Source of the DNA: Lysobacter sp. S4-A87
Lineage (GTDB): Bacteria; Pseudomonadota; Gammaproteobacteria; Xanthomonadales; Xanthomonadaceae
NCBI RefSeq assembly: GCF_022637455.1
Contig: NZ_CP093341.1
Location: 3,596,001-3,660,000 of the forward strand
Reading direction: 5' to 3'
DNA length: 64,000 bases
Shown: piece after piece, positions 25,134-32,070 of the stretch
Layout of the letters: each line of letters starts with the position of its first letter
Numbering within the stretch: the first letter of the stretch is position 1
The notes under the pieces: generated by a model
Database searches by the model: none
What the model was told of the DNA's origin: nothing
The model's input: the letters and a program-made list of their open reading frames with translations, nothing else
Made by a program: the position numbers and the translations under genes

Positions 25134-25508
25134 ATGCGAAGAATTGTCGTTGGCGGATTGATCATCGCGCTTCTTCTGCTTCCTTCATGGTTGCAGGCCA
25201 TGACGTGGACGCCGATCAATTTCTGGGTCGCGTTGACCTCAATTCTGATATCGCTCCTGCTGGTATATCGTTCGCGCAGGTGGCGGTGGCCCAGTGCGCT
25301 TGTCACCGGTGTTCTCATCGCCGTGGCGCCGTATCCGAACTGGCTATGGGCGAGCAACGATAGAGGCTGGCATTTCCAACTGGGCTACAAATTGAAGCAT
25401 TGGCCGGAATACGCCACGGAGTTTGTCATTTACTACCTGGTGGTCGTCGCGCTGCTCTTCGTCCTGTTCCGGGTGATGGAGAAGAGGGCTTTGCCGCAGG
25501 TTCAATGA
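25134..25508 (+). CDS. Small four-helix membrane protein, candidate immunity protein
   Basis: This 124-residue protein has hydrophobic helices near residues 5-22, 28-44, 55-73 and 95-113, with basic loops (RSRRWRWP at 46-53). No named family is recognisable. It begins three bases after the RHS-core gene stops and has the same lower GC content as that gene's 3' part. Its position and size match immunity proteins of polymorphic toxins. A membrane location would suit a toxin acting at the membrane or in the periplasm. The role is inferred from context only. Confidence 0.7.
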   Translation: MRRIVVGGLIIALLLLPSWLQAMTWTPINFWVALTSILISLLLVYRSRRWRWPSALVTGVLIAVAPYPNWLWASNDRGWHFQLGYKLKHWPEYATEFVIYYLVVVALLFVLFRVMEKRALPQVQ

Positions 25509-25647
25509 GGCGTGCCGGGTTGATCACGACCGCCCAGTCGAAGAACGAATGTCGCGACGTTGACCACTACGACGCGCTGAATGGATTCCAGCAGGTTGCG
25601 CCCGATCCCGAGCCTGGCTTGTTCCGCGATTCGCATCGCCTTTGTAC
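25509..25647. other. Gene-free stretch after the RHS locus
   Basis: These 139 bases separate the candidate immunity gene from the convergent transporter gene. Fragments are open on both strands but none shows a start with a ribosome binding site or a family motif. They may be debris of a former toxin or immunity gene. Confidence 0.4.
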
Positions 25648-26946
25648 CTAGCCCGGAGGCGTGCTTTCCGGCTGCTCCGCAATCCGCGCCTGCGCCCTTG
25701 CCAGCCCCGCACCCGTCACCGCCCAGGCCAGTGCGATTGCCGCGCCGACCAGCGCGGCGATCGCCGGTTGCTGCGCCAGCATGTCGACGAAGGTCTTGGC
25801 CCAGCCGCTGACGGCATCCGCGCCGCGGTAGACCACCGAGTCGATGAAGCTCTTGGCCTTGTACTTGGCCTCGGTCGGGACGACGGTGAACAGCATTTCT
25901 CGGCCCGGCCGCACGAACGCGTACTCGCCGAAGCGGCGCACCACCATCACCACCGCCAGCACGGCGAAGGTCGGTGCCAGCGCCAGCCACAGGAAACCGA
26001 GCACGGTCACCATCGGCACCGCCACCAGCAGCACGCCCAGCCCCAGCCGTTGCACGAGGCGGCCGGTGAGGAACAACTGTGAGGCGATCGTCAGGCTCTG
26101 CACGATCACGTCGATCATGCCGAAGACCTGGGTCTGGTCGGCGCGATCGGGGAAGCGCAGCTCGACCAGGCGCGCCTGTTCGAAGTAGAGGAAAGTGCTG
26201 ACACTCGCCAGCAGCAGCACGAACGCGGAGATGCCGAGCAGGTAAGGCGAGCGCATCACCGTGGTGATGCCGGAAAGCGGGCTTCCGCCGAGCGGTCGCG
26301 CGCGTGCGCCGGCGGTGAGTTCTTCACGCACCGGATGCGCATCGCGCCAGCGCTGCAGGCGACGGGCAGCGAAGATCGCGGCTACCAGCAATGTCGCCGC
26401 CAGCCACAACAATCCGGCGTGGCCGATCAGCTCCACCAGCGCGATGCCGAGCAACGGCCCGACCAGGCCACCCAGGCTCGCGCCGGAGGCCATCAGCGCG
26501 AAGATGCGCTTGGCCTGCGAGGTCGGGAACAGGTCCACGCACACGCTCCACACCACCGACACTGCGATCAGGTTGAACACCGAGATCCAGATGTAGAAGG
26601 TGCGCGCGATCCACAGGTTCTCCGGATCGAGCTGGAAGCACACCGCGAACAGCGCCAGGTTGGCGGCGAAGAAGCCGAAGGTCCACGGCAGGATGTGGCG
26701 CCGCTTCACTTTCGCCGCGATCCAGCCGAACAGCGGCATCACCGCCAGCGTGGCGACGAAGGTGCCGGTGAACAGCCACTGCAGGTTGTCGACGCCGCCG
26801 GCGACGCCCATCGTCTCGCGCACCGGCCGCAGCATGAAATAGCCGGCGAACAGCAGGAAGAAGACGAGGGCACCGGCCAGTACCGGCGGCGCCTCCTCTT
26901 CGGTCACGCCGAAGAGGGACGCGATCCCGTGCGACCAGTTCGCCAT
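25648..26946 (-). CDS. Twelve-helix transporter (MFS; NTP/NDP-exchange-like)
   Basis: This 432-residue integral membrane protein has about twelve hydrophobic helices. FFLLFAGYFMLRPVRETMG near residues 30-48 is typical of a bacterial MFS subgroup related to the ATP/ADP (Tlc) exchangers. A conserved late segment (FVRPGREMLFTVVP, then KYKAKSFIDSVVYRGADA) supports that subgroup. The substrate cannot be assigned; free-living homologues are not proven nucleotide carriers. The ATG at 26946 is preferred to a GTG at 26952. It lies nine bases after the aldo/keto reductase gene, suggesting one transcript. Confidence 0.85.
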   Translation of the reverse strand: MANWSHGIASLFGVTEEEAPPVLAGALVFFLLFAGYFMLRPVRETMGVAGGVDNLQWLFTGTFVATLAVMPLFGWIAAKVKRRHILPWTFGFFAANLALFAVCFQLDPENLWIARTFYIWISVFNLIAVSVVWSVCVDLFPTSQAKRIFALMASGASLGGLVGPLLGIALVELIGHAGLLWLAATLLVAAIFAARRLQRWRDAHPVREELTAGARARPLGGSPLSGITTVMRSPYLLGISAFVLLLASVSTFLYFEQARLVELRFPDRADQTQVFGMIDVIVQSLTIASQLFLTGRLVQRLGLGVLLVAVPMVTVLGFLWLALAPTFAVLAVVMVVRRFGEYAFVRPGREMLFTVVPTEAKYKAKSFIDSVVYRGADAVSGWAKTFVDMLAQQPAIAALVGAAIALAWAVTGAGLARAQARIAEQPESTPPG

Positions 26947-26955
26947 GGGCACCGG

Positions 26956-27921
26956 TCAGGCCAGCGCCGCGACGAGCGCGTCGCGCTGTTTTGCATCGAG
27001 CAGTTGGCCCGTGCCCGCCTTGAGGTTGTCGAGCTGGTGCCGGGCCTTGGACGTGGCGGGGATCACCACCGTCACCGCCGGCTGGCTGAGCACGTATTTC
27101 AGGATCAGCTGCGCCCAGGAATCGGCGCCGACTTCGGCCGCCCACGGCGGCAACGGCTTGTCGCGCATCTGCGAGATCAGGCGACCATCCTCGAAGGCGC
27201 GGTTGATCATCACCGCGATGCCCAGTTCCTGCGCCAGCGGAAATATCGTCTTCTCGGCGCCGCGCGACACCGGCGAATAGTTGATCTGCACCCAGTCCGG
27301 CTTGTGCTGGCGCATCTCGTCGGCGAGCTGGGCCTGGCCATCTTCGCGGTAATGGGTGAGGCCGACGTAGCGGGTCTTGCCCTGTTTCTTCAGTTCGCGC
27401 GCGAGCGCGATCTGCGCGGCGGTGTCGCGCAGGTTGTGGACCTGCAGCAGCTCGACCTTGTCGGTCTTGAGCCGCCGCAGCGAATCGTTGAACTGGGCCA
27501 GGCCTTCCTCGCGGCCGCTCACGCCCGACAGCTTGGTGGCAATGAACAGTTTCTGCCGCACCTTGGCGTCGGCGATCAGGTCGCCGAGGACGTCCTCGGC
27601 GGTGGAGTAGGTCGGTGCGGTGTCGATCAGCGATCCGCCGGCGCCGACGAAGGTGTCGAGCACTTCACGCAGCGGCGCACGGGCGGCGGCATCGGTACCG
27701 GTTTCGAAGCTGCCCGAGGTGCCCATGCCGATCACCGGGATCTTCTCTCCGGTGGCGGGAACCGCCCGAGTCAGCAGCGGGCCCTTGAAAGGCTTGGCGG
27801 GTGCAGGCGACGACGCGGCGGCGCTGGGGGCCGGTTCCTGGCTGCAGGCCACCAGCGGCGCCAGGGCGATGCCGGCGGCGGTCAGGGTGGCGGTGGAGAT
27901 GAACTCGCGACGGTTGGCCAT
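26956..27921 (-). CDS. Aldo/keto reductase with Tat signal and lipobox
   Basis: This 321-residue NADPH-dependent oxidoreductase has the AKR barrel, with catalytic residues visible as DTAPTYS (Asp and Tyr), IATKLSG (Lys) and LLQVHN (His). The N-terminus holds a twin-arginine motif (NRREFIS at 3-9) and a lipobox LVAC with Cys at residue 26, so it is probably folded in the cytoplasm and exported as a Tat lipoprotein. That is unusual for a NADPH enzyme, but such Tat-AKR proteins are common in Xanthomonadaceae and relatives. The transporter gene follows closely. Substrate unknown. Confidence 0.9.
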   Translation of the reverse strand: MANRREFISTATLTAAGIALAPLVACSQEPAPSAAASSPAPAKPFKGPLLTRAVPATGEKIPVIGMGTSGSFETGTDAAARAPLREVLDTFVGAGGSLIDTAPTYSTAEDVLGDLIADAKVRQKLFIATKLSGVSGREEGLAQFNDSLRRLKTDKVELLQVHNLRDTAAQIALARELKKQGKTRYVGLTHYREDGQAQLADEMRQHKPDWVQINYSPVSRGAEKTIFPLAQELGIAVMINRAFEDGRLISQMRDKPLPPWAAEVGADSWAQLILKYVLSQPAVTVVIPATSKARHQLDNLKAGTGQLLDAKQRDALVAALA

Positions 27922-28037
27922 GGCGTGATCTCGTCCTGCGGGTGGAACGGGGATTGTGCCGTTGATACGGTCGATGCGGTGCGCGTGACAGTGCCGATGG
28001 GCATGGAGCGAGTGCCGGACGCGCCGGGCAGAGTTTG

Positions 28038-28859
28038 TCAGGCCCCCAGGCGCCGCAGCAGCGCCATCGCCGCTGCCGGGTTGCGCTCCTTGGCGGCGCT
28101 GATGAAATAGACGAACACGTCACGCTTCCTTTCGTCGGCATGTTGCGCCGCAAGATACGGAAGATCGGCCGGCTGCCCGCCTTGTGACCATTCGCGAGCA
28201 CGTGCCGCCCAGCCGTCGAGTTCGTCGTCGGGATAGCCATCGGCGATCCCGCTGCGCGTCTGCATCAGGCGCGCGTAGACGAAGTCCGCCGTGATGTCGG
28301 CGAAGGACGGATGCTCGGACGAATCGGTGAAGACGCCGGCCATGTTGTGTTCGCGCAGCAGCGCCACGTAGTCGCGGTCGACGAAGGCGTGGTCGCGCAC
28401 GTCGATCACGTGGCGCAGTCGCCGGCCTTCGGCTTGCGTGGGCAGCAGTGCCAGGAACTGCGCGAACGTCTCGTGCTGCAGCGGCGGTCCCTGGTCGAAT
28501 TGCCAGACGATCGGGCCGAGCCGGTCGCCGAGCGAGGCGATGCCGCCGACGAAGTCCTCGATCTGCGGACCGGTCTTCGCCAGCGTCCGCGACTGCATGA
28601 TCCGCATCGGTGCCTTGGCCGAGAACAGGAAGCCATCCGGCGTCTCCGATGCCCATTTGGCGTAGGTCGCCGGTTTCTGCGAGCCGTAGTAGGTGCCGTT
28701 GACCTCGATCGCACTGAGATGGCGGCTGGCGTACTCGAGCTCGCGGCGCTGGACCAGGCCTTTCGGATAGAAGTTGTTGCGCCAGGGCACGTAGGTCCAG
28801 CCGCCGACACCGACGCGGATGCCGTCGACCGGTTTCGGGGCGTTGCCGGATTCGTCCAT
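28038..28859 (-). CDS. DUF72 family protein
   Basis: This 273-residue cytosolic protein has the DUF72 TIM-barrel pattern: RVGVGGWTYVPWRNNFYP near residues 15-32, EVNGTYYGSQKPATYAKWA near 52-70, and a late FVYFISAAKERNPAAA. DUF72 proteins (YecE in E. coli) have no established reaction, although a nucleic-acid or sugar-phosphate role has been proposed. It is monocistronic, with repeats on one side (28949-29074) and the aldo/keto reductase gene 116 bases on the other. Confidence 0.9.
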   Translation of the reverse strand: MDESGNAPKPVDGIRVGVGGWTYVPWRNNFYPKGLVQRRELEYASRHLSAIEVNGTYYGSQKPATYAKWASETPDGFLFSAKAPMRIMQSRTLAKTGPQIEDFVGGIASLGDRLGPIVWQFDQGPPLQHETFAQFLALLPTQAEGRRLRHVIDVRDHAFVDRDYVALLREHNMAGVFTDSSEHPSFADITADFVYARLMQTRSGIADGYPDDELDGWAARAREWSQGGQPADLPYLAAQHADERKRDVFVYFISAAKERNPAAAMALLRRLGA

Positions 28860-28948
28860 CGCTCAGGCGACCGTGCTGCCGGGGGACATGGCGGGTTCCT
28901 CGCGTGGGAGACGGGAGGATAGCGCTTGGGCAGGGTCGGGGTTCGAAA

Positions 28949-28988
28949 GCCCCTCTCCCGCGTGCGGGAGAGGGGTTGGGGTGAGGGC
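28949..28988. repeat. CCCTCACCCC-type intergenic repeat, copy 3 (inverted)
   Basis: CCCCTCTCCCG-CGTG-CGGGAGAGGGG is a perfect 11-bp hairpin followed by TTGGGGTGAGGG, the inverse of the copies at 5127 and 15081. It lies 90 bases upstream of the DUF72 gene. Confidence 0.85.
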
Positions 28989-29005
28989 TGACGCGCTTCG
29001 CGCGC

Positions 29006-29032
29006 CTGGATCCCCGCCTTCGCGGGGATGAC
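29006..29032. repeat. ATCCCCGC...GCGGGGATGAC hairpin repeat
   Basis: ATCCCCGC-CTTC-GCGGGGAT is a perfect stem-loop of the same family as those near 8214-8236, 15124-15152 and 50581-50608. It abuts the cruciform at 29030-29074. Confidence 0.8.
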
Positions 29033-29074
29033 GTTCTGACAAGGCCACGCGCGGAGCGCGTGGGTCAGAACGTC
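29030..29074 (-). terminator. Two-level hairpin at the end of the DUF885 gene
   Basis: An outer perfect 11-bp pair (GACGTTCTGAC at 29030-29040 with GTCAGAACGTC at 29064-29074) encloses an inner perfect 8-bp hairpin (CCACGCGC-GGA-GCGCGTGG). The DUF885 stop codon lies within the right outer arm. There is no T-tract, so it may also act as an mRNA-stabilising structure. Confidence 0.7.
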
Positions 29075-30899
29075 ACTTGATTGGTTCGTCCAGCATCATT
29101 TCTCGGACGAACCGCACCGGCGGCGCGCCGTACGACAGCACCTGGTCGTGATAGGCCTTGGCGTTGAACTTGTCGCCGAGCTTGGCTTCCACCGCTTTGC
29201 GCATGTCGAAGTGCTCCTGTGCGCCGACGAAGTAGGTCGGCAGCTGCGCCGACGTCAGCTGTGCGCGCACCCACTTGCCGGACGCTTCACGCTCCTGCTG
29301 GAAGGCCTGCCTGGTCATCAGTTCCATCGCCTGCTCGCGGCTCCAGTTGTCCACGTGAACGCCCTGGTCGAGGATCGCGTTGGCAATCGTGCGCAGGTAG
29401 AACTTCAGCTGCACCAGGCGGAACAGCGGGTCGTTATCGAGGTAGCCGGCGTCGGCCATCATGTCCTCGGTGTAGACCGCCCAGCCTTCGGCGAACAGGC
29501 CCGAGCGGAGCACCGAACGCAGGGTCGAATGCGACTTGGCCGAATGCGCGCCTTCCAGGTAGTGGCCCGGCATCGCTTCGTGGATCGACAGCAGGTGGAT
29601 CATGCGGCTGTTGTATTCGCGCAGGAACGAGTCGGCCTGCTTGGCGTCCCAGTCGTCCGGAATCGGCGAGATCGCGTAGTAGGTGTCCAGGCCCTTGTCG
29701 AGCGGACCGGGCGAATCGCAATAGGCCACCGCGACGCCGCGCTGGAACTCCGGCATCAGGATGATCTTGACCGGGTCGTTGGGCACGGTGACCAGATCAT
29801 GCTTGCGGGTGAAGTCGGTGGCGTCGGCCAGCGTCTTCTTGGCGAAGTCGACCACTTCGTTGCGCGCCGGCTTGTCGGCATAGGCCAGTTCGAGTGCGGC
29901 CTCGATCGCCTTCTGCTGCTGGTCGGCGTTCGGGTTTTCCGGCATCTGCGGTGCGTTGGGCTTGTCCTTGAGCACGGACTGGGCGATGGCGTACATCTCG
30001 CCGCGCACGCGCTTGAGCTCGGACTCGGCGCGCTGCTTGATCTCCGCGCGCGACAGCGAGGAGTTCAGCGAGAACTGCAGCTTCTCGTCGTACAGGGTCT
30101 GGCCGATGCGGAAATCGCCCTTGGCATTGGGCACCAGGGTCTTGTCGAGCCAGGTCTGCTGCTCGGCGACGGCCTTGCGCAGGCCGGCGACGGCAGCGTC
30201 GAGCTGCTTGCGCTCCTCGCCCTTGAGCTGGTCGGCGTTCGGTGTGATGAAGGTATCGATCAGGCTGAGCACACCTGCGTTCTGCTTGGCGACGGTCTCG
30301 GCATGGATCGAAGGCACGCGTGCCGGGTCCAGGTTCTCGCGCATCTGCGCGAAGATGCCGGGGATCTTCTGCATGCGCGCAGTGGCCGACTTCAAGCGCT
30401 GCGGCATGGGCGCGAAGTCGCGCGCCATCAAGTTGTAGATCGCGCCACCGGCCAGGCCGCTGTACACCTGCGGATCCCAGGCCCAGCCCTGCAGCGTTTC
30501 CACTGCCCAGACGTCGCCGCGCAGCTGGTTGCGCAGGATCGCCGCGTCGATCTGGTTCTCGCGCGAGAGCTTGGCCGTGTCGATCGCGTCGAGCTCGGTC
30601 AGCAGCTTCTTGCTGAAGTCGACCAGCTTCTGCCGGCCGGTGGCGCTCAGGTCATCGACCTCGCTGTCGTAGTCGTGCTTGCCGATCTGGGTGGCGGAGA
30701 TCGGATTGAGCTGCAGCCAGCCGTTGAGCCAGCGCTGCGAGAGCTCGGCGAAGCGGGCGTCGGTGGCGGCATCGGAGGCCGGTGCGGCAGGCGCCGTGGC
30801 GGCGGTGTCGGCCGGCGCCGGCGGGGTCTGCGGCTGGCAGGCGGCCAGGGTCGCGCTGAGCACGGCGACGGCGAGGAGGGTGGGGCGCAACGAACGCAT
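29073..30899 (-). CDS. DUF885 family lipoprotein (putative zinc-dependent peptidase)
   Basis: This 608-residue protein has a lipoprotein signal (residues 1-20, lipobox TLAAC with Cys at 21) and a Pro/Ala-rich linker, then a helical DUF885 domain. The zinc-type motif HEAMPGHYLEG lies near residues 435-445, resembling an HExxH-like metallopeptidase site. Related proteins are predicted dipeptidases or carboxypeptidases. The start at 30899 gives the signal peptide; longer frames upstream overlap fdhD and are rejected. A large hairpin overlaps its stop. The gene is probably monocistronic. Confidence 0.9.
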   Translation of the reverse strand: MRSLRPTLLAVAVLSATLAACQPQTPPAPADTAATAPAAPASDAATDARFAELSQRWLNGWLQLNPISATQIGKHDYDSEVDDLSATGRQKLVDFSKKLLTELDAIDTAKLSRENQIDAAILRNQLRGDVWAVETLQGWAWDPQVYSGLAGGAIYNLMARDFAPMPQRLKSATARMQKIPGIFAQMRENLDPARVPSIHAETVAKQNAGVLSLIDTFITPNADQLKGEERKQLDAAVAGLRKAVAEQQTWLDKTLVPNAKGDFRIGQTLYDEKLQFSLNSSLSRAEIKQRAESELKRVRGEMYAIAQSVLKDKPNAPQMPENPNADQQQKAIEAALELAYADKPARNEVVDFAKKTLADATDFTRKHDLVTVPNDPVKIILMPEFQRGVAVAYCDSPGPLDKGLDTYYAISPIPDDWDAKQADSFLREYNSRMIHLLSIHEAMPGHYLEGAHSAKSHSTLRSVLRSGLFAEGWAVYTEDMMADAGYLDNDPLFRLVQLKFYLRTIANAILDQGVHVDNWSREQAMELMTRQAFQQEREASGKWVRAQLTSAQLPTYFVGAQEHFDMRKAVEAKLGDKFNAKAYHDQVLSYGAPPVRFVREMMLDEPIK

Positions 30900-31033
30900 G
30901 GCAGGTCTCGGGACAGGCGGCAGGCCGCGATCTCCACAGGATATCGCCAGCGGCGCGGGGCCCGCATGGGTCGTTGGTTGAGTCGGGCCGCCGCTCGCCT
31001 TGCCGAATCTGTCGCAAGCGCCCCGACGGGGGC

Positions 31034-31837
31034 TCAGGCGCCGGCGGCGATGCCCTCGGAGTGGGTGTAGACGTTGAGCTGCCCGCCGCGGGCGAAGGCC
31101 GCCAGGGTGATGCCGGCGGCATCGGCGGTGCGGATGGCCAGGTCGGTCGGGGCCGAGATCGCGACCACGAGGGCGATGCCTGCGGTCGCGGCCTTGTGCA
31201 CGATCTCGTACGACGCGCGCGAAGTGATGACCAGGAAGCCGTCCCGCGCACGCAGCGGCGGCTCCTGCGCCGCCATGGCACCGACCAGCTTGTCGAGCGC
31301 GTTGTGGCGGCCGACGTCCTCGCGCACCAGCAGGCCGTCGCCATGGGCGAAACCTGCGGCATGCACGCCACCGCTGAGCAGGTTGAGCGGTTGCTGCTCG
31401 GCGAGTGCGGCCAGCGCGGCATGGATCGTCGCCGCACTGACGGGCGTCGGCGCGGTCACGCGCGGCACCGGACGCAGTGCCGCCTGCAGCGATTCGACCC
31501 CGCACAGCCCGCAGCCGCTGCGACCTTCGAGACCGCGCCGCCGGTCCTGCAGTGCATCGAAGCGCGCTTGCGGAATCGCCGCGTGCAGGGCGACGCCTTC
31601 GTCATGGCGCACGACATCGACCAGGCGGAACTCTGCGGCGCTGGCGACGATGCCTTCGCTCAGGGCAAAGCCGAGGGCGAAGTCCGGCAGCGATTCCGGC
31701 GTGGCCATCATCACCACGAACGGCTCGCCGTTGTAGAGCAACGCCACCGGCGCCTCGACGATGACGCGGTCGTCGTGCTGCGTGCGCGCGTCGCCGTGCA
31801 GGCGCAGCGCCTGCACATCGCTCAGCGGGCCGCTCAC
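31034..31837 (-). CDS. fdhD: Formate dehydrogenase accessory sulfurtransferase FdhD
   Basis: FdhD transfers sulfur from IscS to the molybdenum cofactor of formate-dehydrogenase-type enzymes. This 267-residue protein shows the two-cysteine loop CGLCG (near residues 109-113) that carries the persulfide, and the family motifs LLSGGVHAAGF and EDVGRHNALDKLVGA. The start is the GTG at 31837, which overlaps the stop of the upstream small gene (GTGA). It closes a three-gene overlapping operon headed by a molybdopterin oxidoreductase, its probable client. Confidence 0.93.
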   Translation of the reverse strand: MSGPLSDVQALRLHGDARTQHDDRVIVEAPVALLYNGEPFVVMMATPESLPDFALGFALSEGIVASAAEFRLVDVVRHDEGVALHAAIPQARFDALQDRRRGLEGRSGCGLCGVESLQAALRPVPRVTAPTPVSAATIHAALAALAEQQPLNLLSGGVHAAGFAHGDGLLVREDVGRHNALDKLVGAMAAQEPPLRARDGFLVITSRASYEIVHKAATAGIALVVAISAPTDLAIRTADAAGITLAAFARGGQLNVYTHSEGIAAGA

Positions 31838-32070
31838 ACGGTCCCGCACAGCTGCCGTCCGCGCGAAGTTAGCCACAACACGGTGCGATCGCCGTCCTCG
31901 CGCTGCTCGACCAGGTCCAGGCCGTCGAAGCGCGGGTCGCTGCCCAGTGCCGACAACAGCCGCTGCAGTTCGCTCAGACCCAGCCCCAGCCGCTTGGCGA
32001 CGCGGTGGATCGATTGCCCGTCTTCCCGGGCGAGCAGCTGCAATAGCGCCAGCGCGGAATCCTCGCTCAT
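31834..32070 (-). CDS. Small winged-helix-like protein between molybdoenzyme and fdhD
   Basis: This 78-residue protein (SALALLQLLAREDGQSIHRV, later LGLSELQRLLSALG) looks like a compact helix-turn-helix or winged helix with a beta-hairpin (TVLWLTSRGRQL). It overlaps both neighbours: its ATG shares ATGA with the oxidoreductase stop, its TGA shares GTGA with the fdhD start. A regulatory or accessory role in molybdoenzyme maturation is suggested by this locked position. I do not recognise a named family with certainty. Confidence 0.8.
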   Translation of the reverse strand: MSEDSALALLQLLAREDGQSIHRVAKRLGLGLSELQRLLSALGSDPRFDGLDLVEQREDGDRTVLWLTSRGRQLCGTV

